Assembly (NCBI RefSeq): GCF_000196235.1
Contig: NC_008541.1
Span: forward strand, 1,426,001 to 1,490,000
Direction: 5' to 3'
DNA from: Arthrobacter sp. FB24
Lineage (GTDB): Bacteria; Actinomycetota; Actinomycetes; Actinomycetales; Micrococcaceae
DNA length: 64,000 nt
A program made the translations under genes and the position numbers. The notes under the pieces are model-generated. The model was not told where the DNA came from, did not search any database, and saw only the letters and a list, made by a program, of their open reading frames with translations. Every line of letters begins with the position of its first letter. The first letter of the stretch is position 1. Of the stretch, positions 47,997-56,166 are shown one piece after another.

Positions 47997-49199
47997 ATGA
48001 GCACCCTCATCACCAACATTGCCGAGCTGATGACCCAGGACGCGGAGCACCGCGTCCTCAAGGATGCCGCCGTGGTGATCGAAGGGGAGCGCATCTCCTG
48101 GATCGGGCCGTCGTCGGCCGCACCGGCCGCTGACGACGAAGTGGACGCGGGAGGCCGGGCGCTGCTGCCGGGCTGGGTGGACTCGCACACCCACCTGATA
48201 TTTGCCGGTGACCGGACTGCGGAGTTCGAGGCCCGGATGGCCGGGGAGAGCTACAGCGCCGGCGGCATCGCCGTAACCACCGGTGCCACCCGCGGGACAA
48301 GCGACTTCGACCTCACCAGGCTGGCCCTGGGCCGCGTGGCCGAAGCGGTCTCGCAGGGCACCACGTACCTGGAAACCAAGACCGGCTACGGCCTGGACGT
48401 GGAAAACGAAACGCGCAGCGCGCGCATCGCCTCCACGGTGGCTGACGAAGTCACTTACCTGGGCGCGCACCTGGTCCCCGCCGGTGCCGATGCCGACGAA
48501 TACACCGACCTGGTGTGCGGGCCCATGCTGGCGGCCGTCCGGCCCTACGTCAGCTGGGCGGACGTGTTCTGCGAGCAGGGGGCCTTCAACGAGCAACAGT
48601 CGCGCCGTGTGCTGCAGGCCTGCAAGGATGCGGGTATGGGCCTCCGCGTCCACGGCAACCAGCTCGGCGAAGGTCCGGGCGTGCGGCTGGCCGTGGAATT
48701 CGGCGCGGCAAGCGTTGACCACGTCAACTACCTGTCCGCCGCGGACGTGGAGGCACTGGCAGGGAGTTGGTCCGGGTGGCAGGGTGCCGGAACGCGGGGG
48801 ACCGTGGCCACCTGCCTGCCGGCCTGCGACCTCTCCACCCGCCAGCCGCTTGCTCCCGGGCGCGAGCTGCTGGACGCCGGGGTGCCGATTGCCCTGGCCT
48901 CCAACTGCAACCCCGGCACCTCCTACACGAGCTCCATGGCGTTCTGCGTGACCACCGCCGTTCTCCAGATGCGGCTGAGCGTCCATGAGGCCGTCCGCGC
49001 TGCGACGTACGGCGGTGCCCTTGCGCTGCGGCGGGAGGCGGGCAACGACGTCGACGGCGAACGGGCGGTGGGTTCGGTCGCTATCGGCCACCGCGCAGAC
49101 CTGCACCTGCTCAACGCACCCTCGGCCACCCACCTGGCCTACCGGCCGGGCATCCCGCTGACCCACGCCGTCTGGCGGGCGGGCGTCCGTGCCCGCTGA
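47997..49199 (+). CDS. hutI: Imidazolonepropionase
   Basis: 400 aa, a metal-dependent amidohydrolase of histidine degradation that opens 4-imidazolone-5-propionate to N-formimino-glutamate. Key features are the metal-binding HTH at residues 64-66 (SHTHLIFAGDRTAEFEAR), YLETKTGYGLDVENE, VHGNQLGEGPG and ASNCNPGTSYTSSM. It follows the DAO gene by 11 bases, so it is probably in the same transcript. The other hut genes (hutH, hutU, hutG) are not in the window. Confidence 0.94.
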   Translation: MSTLITNIAELMTQDAEHRVLKDAAVVIEGERISWIGPSSAAPAADDEVDAGGRALLPGWVDSHTHLIFAGDRTAEFEARMAGESYSAGGIAVTTGATRGTSDFDLTRLALGRVAEAVSQGTTYLETKTGYGLDVENETRSARIASTVADEVTYLGAHLVPAGADADEYTDLVCGPMLAAVRPYVSWADVFCEQGAFNEQQSRRVLQACKDAGMGLRVHGNQLGEGPGVRLAVEFGAASVDHVNYLSAADVEALAGSWSGWQGAGTRGTVATCLPACDLSTRQPLAPGRELLDAGVPIALASNCNPGTSYTSSMAFCVTTAVLQMRLSVHEAVRAATYGGALALRREAGNDVDGERAVGSVAIGHRADLHLLNAPSATHLAYRPGIPLTHAVWRAGVRAR

Positions 49200-49217
49200 C
49201 GCGCCGGCCGGAAGCGC

Positions 49218-49898
49218 CTAGAAGACCATGGGCGGAGCGTCCAGGACTGTCTCGTCCACGCGGCGGTCCTCCCACTGGCTGAACGGCTTGTCCAGTTCGT
49301 ACTTGCCCTTATCCGTGCGCACCAGGGTCCGCACTTCGGCATTCTCCGGGTTGTTGAGCGACTCGAAATACTCGACGGACCAGTGGAACCAGCGCATGCA
49401 GAACAGCCGCATGGTGAGCCCGTGCGTCACGAATAGGGCGTTCGGGGCGTAGGTGGGCTTGGACCAGTGCCGGTGGAGGGTTTCCATAAAAGAGGAGATC
49501 CGGTCGTAGACGTCGGAGCCGGATTCACCCTCACGGAAGCGGTAGAAGAAGTGGCCGTAGGCGTTCCGGAGTTCCTTTTGGTCCTCAATGTCCCCGGCGA
49601 TCTGGAAGTTGGCCCAGTCCTGTTCGCGGAGCCTGGGTTCCTCGATGATCCGTTCCACCAGCGGTCCCAGGTTGAGCGCTTCAAGGGTCTGGTAGGCCCG
49701 GAGGTACGGCGAGACGTACACACACACCTGCCGCCCGTCCAGTTCCCGGCGGATTTCCTCGCCCGCGGCCCGGGCCTGTGCCACGCCGAGTTCGGTCAGC
49801 GGTATGCGGTAATCGGGCACCCGGTTATAGATGGAGGTGTCGGCATTGGCGGCGGACTGGCCGTGCCGGATCATGATGATTTTTCCGGGCGCACTCAT
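49218..49898 (-). CDS. Histidine phosphatase (phosphoglycerate-mutase-like) family protein
   Basis: 226 aa from ATG 49896-49898. Longer in-frame extensions into the upstream spacer are not homologous. The catalytic RHG motif IIMIRHGQSAAN places the phospho-His at residue 12. A second catalytic His appears in ALFVTHGLTMRL, and the conserved Arg/Glu in YVSPYLRAYQT. The length and sequence fit a broad-specificity phosphatase rather than the glycolytic mutase. It is convergent with hutI and divergent from the CPBP gene. Confidence 0.88.
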   Translation of the reverse strand: MSAPGKIIMIRHGQSAANADTSIYNRVPDYRIPLTELGVAQARAAGEEIRRELDGRQVCVYVSPYLRAYQTLEALNLGPLVERIIEEPRLREQDWANFQIAGDIEDQKELRNAYGHFFYRFREGESGSDVYDRISSFMETLHRHWSKPTYAPNALFVTHGLTMRLFCMRWFHWSVEYFESLNNPENAEVRTLVRTDKGKYELDKPFSQWEDRRVDETVLDAPPMVF

Positions 49899-50007
49899 AA
49901 ATTCCAAGCATAGGCCCCGGACCGCGCGGCTCAGCGGAAGCGTTGCCCTGCGACCGGCCGGAAGCGGCGGACAGGAAAGAACCAGAAAGTGAAGGCAAGA
50001 TAGGAAC

Positions 50008-50775
50008 ATGCTGGTTCCCTCCCGCCGTCGTCTGCGGTTAGAAGTCTGGATTGTCCTGGGTCTGTCGCTGGGGCAGTCCGCCGTGTATTCGGTGGTGCAG
50101 TTGCTGGACAAGCTGACGCGGGCACCCCTGGCGGAAGGGACCTCCACCCTCAACCGCTCCCAGAGCAGCCGCGAATACTTCGACCTCACGTACCAGCTGC
50201 TGGACATTGTTTTCGCTCTGGTGCCGGTGGTGCTGGTCATCTACTTCCTTACCGAGCACCGGACGGCGGGGGAGTCCGGGGCCTCGGCCTTCCGCAAACT
50301 CGGTTTCAACTTCGCCCGTCCCGGCAAGGACCTGCTGCAGGGGCTGGGCCTCGCGGCGTTGATCGGCATACCGTCCCTGGGGCTGTACGCCGCCGGACGG
50401 GCGCTGGGCATCACCACGGCCATCATCCCCAGTGCGCTCGACGCCTACTGGTGGACCATCCCCGTGCTGATTCTCTCCGCCGTACGGCACGGGATCGTGG
50501 AGGAGGTCATCGTGGTGGGGTACCTGCTGGACCGGCTCGGCAAGTTTGGCTGGAGCATGCCGCTGGCCATCTTCGCCAGCTCCATGCTCCGGGGCAGCTA
50601 CCACCTCTACCAGGGGTTCGGTCCGTTCATCGGCAACGCCATCATGGGCGTGGTATTTGCGTGGATCTATACGAAGACCCGCCGCGTCATGCCACTGGTG
50701 ATCGCCCACGCGCTGCTGGACATTGTGGCGTTCGTCGGCTTCAGCCTCTTCGGCAAGGCCATCGGGCTGGGCTAG
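50008..50775 (+). CDS. CPBP-family intramembrane metalloprotease-like protein
   Basis: 255 aa with about seven or eight membrane segments. The CPBP/CAAX motif 1 Glu pair is present (Glu165-Glu166 in GIVEEVIVVGYLLDRL), but the usual Arg four residues on (EExxxR) is Gly-Tyr here. Motif 2 appears as RGSYHLYQG (His) and motif 3 as VIAHALLDIV (His). Family members cleave prenylated or other membrane proteins or act in bacteriocin self-immunity; the substrate here is unknown. A long hairpin follows. Confidence 0.85.
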   Translation: MLVPSRRRLRLEVWIVLGLSLGQSAVYSVVQLLDKLTRAPLAEGTSTLNRSQSSREYFDLTYQLLDIVFALVPVVLVIYFLTEHRTAGESGASAFRKLGFNFARPGKDLLQGLGLAALIGIPSLGLYAAGRALGITTAIIPSALDAYWWTIPVLILSAVRHGIVEEVIVVGYLLDRLGKFGWSMPLAIFASSMLRGSYHLYQGFGPFIGNAIMGVVFAWIYTKTRRVMPLVIAHALLDIVAFVGFSLFGKAIGLG

Positions 50776-50795
50776 CCGGCAACCGCTTAAAAGGA

Positions 50796-50847
50796 TTCGG
50801 CCGCTATCGGTGGGTGACGTCGTTGGCACCCGCTGATAGCGGCCGAA
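50796..50847. terminator. Bidirectional hairpin between CPBP and VOC genes
   Basis: 21-base arms (50796-50816 and 50827-50847) pair with about two mismatches around a ten-base loop, between convergent genes. Confidence 0.75.
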
Positions 50848-50902
50848 GTTCGTAAAGGCAGCGCGCTGCCCGTGGCCCGGAGGACCACACGGTGTAAGAG
50901 GG

Positions 50903-51541
50903 CTAGATGGTTACTGCCCCGGAGGCGGTTTCGAACGTAACGGAGAGGATTCCCGGCGTCCCCTTCGGGGCGACCCATTCAACGGCCACATCCTCCAAGG
51001 GCTTCTCGACCGGTTGCCCGAGCCATTCCGTGACGCGCTCGGCCGAGCCGGCGATGGTGAGGCTGGACATCTTGACGTTGCTCGGGTAGGCGTTGGACGG
51101 GTGAAGCTCCGGGTCGCCTTCCCACTTGAGCATGTAGGGTACCTGCGGGTCTGCAATGAGGCCCAGGATACCGATCTGCTTCCAGACGAGTTCGCGGCCG
51201 TCCGGGAACTTGCGGTTGCCGTTGACAGCCGAGCGGCCGAGGCGTTCTTCGAACGGTGCCAGGTCGTCCACTTCGACGCACCAGCCCATCCAGCCGCCGC
51301 CAGCTGCGGAGCGTGCCCGGACAGCCTGCCCGAACGGAGCCTTGTCGGATGCCGGGTGGTCAAGGACCTCCACGACCTCCAAATACTTGTGCCCGGCGAG
51401 CGGGATAATCATGTTGCGGGTGCCAAATCGGGGGTGTACCCCGCCCTTAACGGCTTCGACGCCGAGGGCGGTTGCAATACGTTCGGTGGTGGCAGCCAAG
51501 CCATCTTGTTCACAGGCGTAAGAGACGTGATCCATGCGCAT
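50903..51541 (-). CDS. VOC (glyoxalase-like) family protein
   Basis: 212 aa. It starts with MRMDHVSYACEQDGLAATTERIATALG, typical of the Glyoxalase_3-like branch of the vicinal-oxygen-chelate fold. Candidate metal ligands are His5 (DHVSYA) and the Glu in KYLEVVEVLDHP. The second half repeats the beta-alpha-beta unit (KMSSLTIAGSAERVTEWLG). An ATG two codons further in (51533-51535) is an equally possible start. It is monocistronic and divergent from the metY leader. The substrate is not predictable. Confidence 0.85.
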   Translation of the reverse strand: MRMDHVSYACEQDGLAATTERIATALGVEAVKGGVHPRFGTRNMIIPLAGHKYLEVVEVLDHPASDKAPFGQAVRARSAAGGGWMGWCVEVDDLAPFEERLGRSAVNGNRKFPDGRELVWKQIGILGLIADPQVPYMLKWEGDPELHPSNAYPSNVKMSSLTIAGSAERVTEWLGQPVEKPLEDVAVEWVAPKGTPGILSVTFETASGAVTI

Positions 51542-51699
51542 GCCCTCATCTTGGCACTTTGTGATGGAGCTCTCAGCTAAGGGTATGCTTACCGAGATGG
51601 GATGTCATGGCGGAGGGCCCTGAAGCCCACGAAAATCATGCGGCCGACGTCCTTCGTCACAAACCTGTTCAGACGGATTGCTCCGTTTCTACACTGGGT

Positions 51700-51815
51700 C
51701 AAGGTCATGAGCGCCAGCATTGAGCCCCGGCTTGCTGGCCGGCAACCCTCGTTCCGCGGTGGGGTGCCCCGGGTGAGGACCTGGCCTCCGGCAACCGCCG
51801 GTCGGCAAGCGCGGC
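51700..51815 (+). ncRNA. SAM-IV-like riboswitch upstream of metY
   Basis: It contains the conserved actinobacterial S-box-type core: GGTCATGAGCGCCAGC, CCCCGGCTTGCTGGCCGG, CAACCCTC, GGTGGGGTGCCCCGGGTGA and closing GACCTGGCC. It lies in the 337-base leader between the VOC gene and metY. A possible -10 (TACACT at about 51690) lies just upstream. It is expected to lower metY expression when S-adenosylmethionine is abundant. Confidence 0.88.
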
Positions 51816-51878
51816 ACCAGAACCGGCCCGGCATACCGTGCGTCCGCCTGTGGTGCCTTTCTTTAGAAGGAGTCTTCA

Positions 51879-53195
51879 ATGTCCAATGCCTGGTCTTTCG
51901 AAACCCGCCAGATCCACGCCGGGCAGGAGCCGGACAGCGCCACCGGCGCCAGGGCCCTCCCCATCTACCAGACGACGTCGTTCGTGTTCCCGAGCGCCGA
52001 GAGCGCTGCCAACCGCTTTGCGCTGGCCGAACTGGCGCCCATCTACACGCGCATCGGCAATCCCACCCAGGACGCAGTGGAGCAGCGCGTGGCCAGCCTT
52101 GAGGGCGGCCTGGCGGCGCTGCTGCTCAGTTCGGGGCAGGCGGCCGAAACATTCGCCATCCTCAACGTCGCCGAAGCCGGTGATCACGTGGTGGCCAGCC
52201 CCAGCCTCTATGGCGGCACCTACAACCTGCTGGCCCACACCCTGAAGAAGTTCGGCATCTCCGTGACCTTCGTCGAGGACCCGGACAACCTCCAGCAATG
52301 GAAGGACGCAGTCCGGCCAAACACCAAGCTTTTCTTTGCCGAAGTGGTGTCCAACCCGCGCCAGGATGTCCTGGACATCGAAGGCGTTTCCGGCGTTGCC
52401 CACGAGGCGGGTGTCCCGCTGATCGTGGACAATACACTGTCCACGCCCTACCTCATCCGGCCGCTGGAATGGGGTGCCGACATTGTGGTCCACTCGGCAA
52501 CGAAGTACCTTGGCGGGCACGGCAGCGCCATTGCCGGCGTGATCGTGGACTCGGGCAACTTTGATTTCGGCAAGGACCCGGAGAAGTTTCCCGGCTTCAA
52601 CACCCCGGACCCCACCTACAACGGGCTTGTCTACGCGCGGGACCTCGGCGCCGGGGGCGCCTTGGGCGCGAACCTTTCCTACATCCTGAAAGCCCGCGTC
52701 CAGCTCCTGCGGGACCTCGGCTCGGCCGTTTCTCCGTTCAACGCCTTCCTTATCGCCCAGGGCCTGGAAACGCTGAGCCTGCGCGTTGAGCGCCACGTGG
52801 CCAACGCGGTGAGCGTCGCCGAATGGCTGGAGGCACGGGCCGACGTCGAATCCGTGGCCTACGCGGGGCTGCCGTCCAGCCCCTGGTACGAGCGCGGCCG
52901 CAAGTACGGACCCAAGGGCACCGGAGCCATCGTGTCCTTCAACATCGCTGGCGGGGCCGAGGCCGGCAAGCGGTTCGTGGACGCGCTGGAACTGCACTCG
53001 CATGTCGCAAACATCGGTGACGTGCGCTCGCTGGTCATCCACCCGGCGTCGACCACGCACAGCCAGCTGACGGCGGAACAGCAGGCGGTGGCAGGGGTCA
53101 CGCCGGGCCTGGTCCGCCTCTCGGTGGGGCTGGAACACATCGATGACATCATCGCCGACCTCGACGCCGGTTTCCGCGCCGCCAAGGGCGACTGA
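51879..53195 (+). CDS. metY: O-acetylhomoserine (thiol)-lyase / sulfhydrylase
   Basis: 438 aa, a Cys/Met-metabolism PLP enzyme converting O-acetylhomoserine plus sulfide to homocysteine. The PLP Lys is residue 209 in VVHSATKYLGGHG. YTRIGNPTQDAVEQRVASLEGG, PSLYGGTYNLL and LIVDNTLSTPYL are characteristic. The length fits the OAH sulfhydrylase class rather than MetB/MetC. RBS AAGGAG sits before the ATG. It is controlled by its own riboswitch and followed by a strong terminator and the riboswitch of metX, whose product supplies its substrate. Confidence 0.95.
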   Translation: MSNAWSFETRQIHAGQEPDSATGARALPIYQTTSFVFPSAESAANRFALAELAPIYTRIGNPTQDAVEQRVASLEGGLAALLLSSGQAAETFAILNVAEAGDHVVASPSLYGGTYNLLAHTLKKFGISVTFVEDPDNLQQWKDAVRPNTKLFFAEVVSNPRQDVLDIEGVSGVAHEAGVPLIVDNTLSTPYLIRPLEWGADIVVHSATKYLGGHGSAIAGVIVDSGNFDFGKDPEKFPGFNTPDPTYNGLVYARDLGAGGALGANLSYILKARVQLLRDLGSAVSPFNAFLIAQGLETLSLRVERHVANAVSVAEWLEARADVESVAYAGLPSSPWYERGRKYGPKGTGAIVSFNIAGGAEAGKRFVDALELHSHVANIGDVRSLVIHPASTTHSQLTAEQQAVAGVTPGLVRLSVGLEHIDDIIADLDAGFRAAKGD

Positions 53196-53199
53196 CGCG

Positions 53200-53233
53200 T
53201 ATGACTCCCGGCGTCTCGACGCCGGGAGTCATA
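53200..53233 (+). terminator. Perfect 15-bp hairpin after metY
   Basis: TATGACTCCCGGCGT and its exact reverse complement flank a CTCG tetraloop, starting six bases after the metY stop. Confidence 0.85.
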
Positions 53234-53283
53234 TTGCTGTCACATTCTTCGCCATTGCGGGGACGCATTTCGTAGACTCTTTA

Positions 53284-53398
53284 AAGGTCATGAGTGCCAG
53301 CGACAGCCCCGGCTTGCTGGCCGGCAACCCTCCTTTCGCGGCGGGGTGCCCCGGGTGAAGACCTGGCCTGCCGGCCAGTTGGCGGCAGGCAAGCGCGA
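53284..53398 (+). ncRNA. SAM-IV-like riboswitch upstream of metX
   Basis: Core GGTCATGAGTGCCAGCG, CCCCGGCTTGCTGGCCGG, CAACCCTCC, GCGGGGTGCCCCGGGTGA and GACCTGGCC, nearly the same as the metY leader. TAGACT (about 53273) is a candidate -10. The core ends within about 40 bases of the metX ATG, which favours control of translation initiation. Confidence 0.9.
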
Positions 53399-53413
53399 AG
53401 AAGAGGTCCTCAG

Positions 53414-54598
53414 ATGACGATTGCCGTCACCCGCAGCGGTGTACCCGAAACATCCAGCCACAGCCTGTCAGCCCGTGACGTGAAAACCACCGCGGGCAAA
53501 ACCGCAGGCACTGTCCCCGACGGTACCGTCAGGTTCCAGGGCATCGGCGGGCTTGACCTTGAAGCCGGCGGGCATCTGCCGGACGTCACACTCGCCTACG
53601 AGACGTGGGGCACGCTGAACGCGGACCGTTCCAACGCCGTGCTGGTGCAGCATGCCCTGACCGGCAGCACGCACGTTACCAGGGGAGCCAGTGACGAAGA
53701 AGGCTGGTGGGAGCAGCTTGCCGGGCCCGGCGCCCCGGTTGATACGGACAAGTACTTCGTGGTTTCCATCAACATCCTGGGCGGTTGCTACGGCTCCACC
53801 GGGCCTTCCACTCCCGCGCCGGACGGCAGGCCGTGGGGCTCGCGCTTCCCCCTGGTGACCCTGCGCGACACCACTGCGGCCGAGGCCCGGTTGGCGGACG
53901 CCCTTGGCATCGACAGCTGGTACGCCGTCCTGGGCGGATCCCTGGGTGGAGCCCGCGCCTTGGAATGGGCCGTTAGCTTCCCTGACCGGGTCCGGCGCTG
54001 TGCCGTCATTTCCATCGGGGCCAGCAGCACTGCCGAGCAGATCGCCTTTGCCCAGGCGCAGACCCTCGCCATCCGCCAGGACGTCAACTTCAACGGCGGT
54101 GACTACTACGGCGGCCCGGAGCCTGAGGCCGGCCTGGCCCTGGCGCGCAGGATCGCGCACATCACGTACCGCTCCGCAGACGAGCTGGAGGCCCGGTTCG
54201 GCCGGAGCGCCCAGGGCGGCGAAGCCCCGCTTCAGGCAGTCTCGCTGGGAGACCGCGGCCGCTACCAGGTGGAGAGCTACCTCGACCATCAGGGCACCAA
54301 GCTGGTCCGCCGCTTCGATGCCAACAGCTACATCGCCATCACGGAAGCGCTCATGAGCCACGACGTCGGCCGGGGACGCGGCCCGCTCAAGGACGCGCTG
54401 GCCCAGGCCAAGGCTGAGTTCTTCATCGCCGCCGTTAACACCGACCGGCTGTATTTTCCTGCACAGTCCCGCGAACTGGCGGCGGCACTGCCGGGCGACG
54501 TCCCGGTGCACATCATCGAGGCGCCCATCGGCCACGACGGTTTCCTGACTGAAATCGGGCAGCTTAGCGCGCAGCTGAGGCAGAACTTTTTCGCCTAG
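53414..54598 (+). CDS. metX: Homoserine O-acetyltransferase
   Basis: 394 aa from ATG 53414. An earlier in-frame ATG at 53294 lies inside the riboswitch and is rejected. It has an alpha/beta-hydrolase fold: nucleophile Ser176 in LGGSLGGARALEW, oxyanion motif NALTGS-type (VLVQHALTGSTHV), GGCYGSTGPS and the terminal His motif IGHDGFLTE. It makes O-acetylhomoserine from homoserine and acetyl-CoA for MetY. It is the second enzyme of a compact methionine unit with parallel SAM control. Confidence 0.95.
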   Translation: MTIAVTRSGVPETSSHSLSARDVKTTAGKTAGTVPDGTVRFQGIGGLDLEAGGHLPDVTLAYETWGTLNADRSNAVLVQHALTGSTHVTRGASDEEGWWEQLAGPGAPVDTDKYFVVSINILGGCYGSTGPSTPAPDGRPWGSRFPLVTLRDTTAAEARLADALGIDSWYAVLGGSLGGARALEWAVSFPDRVRRCAVISIGASSTAEQIAFAQAQTLAIRQDVNFNGGDYYGGPEPEAGLALARRIAHITYRSADELEARFGRSAQGGEAPLQAVSLGDRGRYQVESYLDHQGTKLVRRFDANSYIAITEALMSHDVGRGRGPLKDALAQAKAEFFIAAVNTDRLYFPAQSRELAAALPGDVPVHIIEAPIGHDGFLTEIGQLSAQLRQNFFA

Positions 54599-54604
54599 CC
54601 CCTC

Positions 54605-54655
54605 GGCTCAATGTGCATTTATGCAGAGCTGTTCTGCAGAAAATGGCGTTGAGCC
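54605..54655 (+). terminator. Hairpin after metX
   Basis: GGCTCAA (54605-54611) pairs with TTGAGCC (54649-54655), enclosing further imperfect pairing around TGCAGAGCTGTTCTGCA. Confidence 0.55.
54611..54628. promoter_or_regulatory. Candidate LysR-type operator upstream of MHS transporter
   Basis: ATGTGCAT-TT-ATGCAGAG shares its left half-site, two-base gap and ATGCA of the right half-site with the perfect palindrome at 58256-58273. It lies about 140 bases before the transporter start and within the metX 3' hairpin. Confidence 0.4.
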
Positions 54656-54768
54656 TGCGGCAATGTGAGTCCATACTCTAGGGGACCGGCGCGTTGGTGG
54701 TGCACATCACACGCGACCGCTACCGAATGGTCCACATGGTGTCGACGGAGACGCCGAAGGAGTTCACA

Positions 54769-56151
54769 ATGAGCATGCAAAACTCCGCCGCAAGGCGCGC
54801 AGATGAGACTGACGTCAAAGCCTCAGGGCTGAAGAAAGTGGTGACGGCCTCAATGGCCGGCACCGTTGTTGAGTGGTATGAGTTCTTCCTCTACGCCTCA
54901 GCGGCCACCCTGGTTTTCGGCAAGATGTTCTTCCCCAACTCCGGCACTGAGCTGGACGGGATCATCGCCGCTTTCGTCACCTATGCAGTGGGCTTCGTTG
55001 CCCGCCCGATCGGCGGCATCGTTTTCGGCCACTTCGGTGACAAATTCGGCCGGAAGCAGCTGCTCCAGCTGAGCATCGTCCTGGTGGGTGTTTCCACCTT
55101 CGCGATGGGCTGCCTCCCCACATTCGCGCAGATTGGCTACTGGGCGCCGGCGCTCCTGGTGTTCCTGCGCTTCGTCCAGGGCTTCGCCGTCGGTGGTGAA
55201 TGGGGCGGCGCCGTGCTGCTCGTGGCTGAGCACAGCCCCAGCAAGTCACGCGGCTTCTGGGCCAGCTGGCCGCAGTCCGCCGTGCCCATGGGCAACCTCC
55301 TGGCCACCGGCGTGCTGTTCACCCTCTCCTCTACGCTGTCCTCCGCCGACTTCCTCGGCTGGGGCTGGCGCGTCGCCTTCTGGCTGTCCGCGGTGATCGT
55401 GATCGTGGGCTACTACATCCGGACCAAGGTCCAGGACGCCCCCATCTTCCTGGAGGCACGCAAGGAAGTTGTTGTTGAGAACAAGGGCTACGGCGTGGCC
55501 GAGGTCTTCCGCCGCTACCCGCGCGGTGTCTTCACCGCCATGGGCCTGCGGTTCGCGGAAAACATTTTGTACTACCTCGTGGTCACGTTCTCCATCACCT
55601 ACCTGAAGGTTGTGGTCCAGACCGACACATCGAGGATCCTCCTGCTCCTCCTGGTGGCGCACTTCATCCACTTCTGCGCCGTACCCATGGTCGGCAAGCT
55701 TTCCGACGCCTTCGGCCGCAAGCCCGTGTATATGGCCGGCGCCATCCTCGGCGGCACCTGGGGTTTCTTCGCCTTCCCGATGATGGACACCAAGAACGAC
55801 CTCGTCATCCTCGCGGCGATCACCATCGGCCTGCTCTTCCACGCACTGATGTACGCCGGCCAGCCGGCCATCATGGCCGAAATGTTCCCGACCCGGATGC
55901 GCTACTCCGGCGTCTCGCTTGGCTACCAGGTCACCTCGATCGTCGCCGGCTCCCTGGCCCCGATCATCGCCACCGCCCTGCTGAGCCAGTTCAAGTCCTC
56001 CACCCCGGTGGCGGTCTACCTGCTCGGCGCCTGCCTGGTCACGATGGTGGCGGTCTACTTCCTGAAGGAAACCCGCGGTATCTCATTGCACGACGTCGAC
56101 GCCGCGGACGCACAGGGCACGGCGGACCTGCTGGCCGCCGCCAAGAAGTAA
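54769..56151 (+). CDS. MHS-family (metabolite:H+ symporter) MFS transporter
   Basis: 460 aa from ATG 54769, with AAGGAG seven bases upstream. A longer in-frame start at 54694 would add 25 non-hydrophobic residues. It has twelve predicted membrane spans. The MFS loop-2/3 motif is GHFGDKFGRKQLL, with a related KLSDAFGRKPVY in the second half. MHS features are TVVEWYEFFLYASAATLVFGKMFFP and EWGGAVLLVAEH. Members import organic acids, shikimate-type compounds or osmolytes with protons. It precedes an alcohol dehydrogenase gene by 15 bases and the mmsBA region, so a carboxylic acid substrate is plausible. Confidence 0.92.
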   Translation: MSMQNSAARRADETDVKASGLKKVVTASMAGTVVEWYEFFLYASAATLVFGKMFFPNSGTELDGIIAAFVTYAVGFVARPIGGIVFGHFGDKFGRKQLLQLSIVLVGVSTFAMGCLPTFAQIGYWAPALLVFLRFVQGFAVGGEWGGAVLLVAEHSPSKSRGFWASWPQSAVPMGNLLATGVLFTLSSTLSSADFLGWGWRVAFWLSAVIVIVGYYIRTKVQDAPIFLEARKEVVVENKGYGVAEVFRRYPRGVFTAMGLRFAENILYYLVVTFSITYLKVVVQTDTSRILLLLLVAHFIHFCAVPMVGKLSDAFGRKPVYMAGAILGGTWGFFAFPMMDTKNDLVILAAITIGLLFHALMYAGQPAIMAEMFPTRMRYSGVSLGYQVTSIVAGSLAPIIATALLSQFKSSTPVAVYLLGACLVTMVAVYFLKETRGISLHDVDAADAQGTADLLAAAKK

Positions 56152-56166
56152 GGGCAGCCAGTTCAC

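Noticed and set aside
51700..53398. SAM-I (S-box) rather than SAM-IV for the two met leaders
   Set aside because: The GGTCATGAGTGCCAGCG opening and the GGGGTGCCCCGGGTGA pseudoknot-side segment fit the actinobacterial SAM-IV pattern better, although a covariance search was not possible here.
53294..53413. ATG 53294 as metX start
   Set aside because: It is the ATGAG of the conserved riboswitch core. The true coding pattern begins at 53414.
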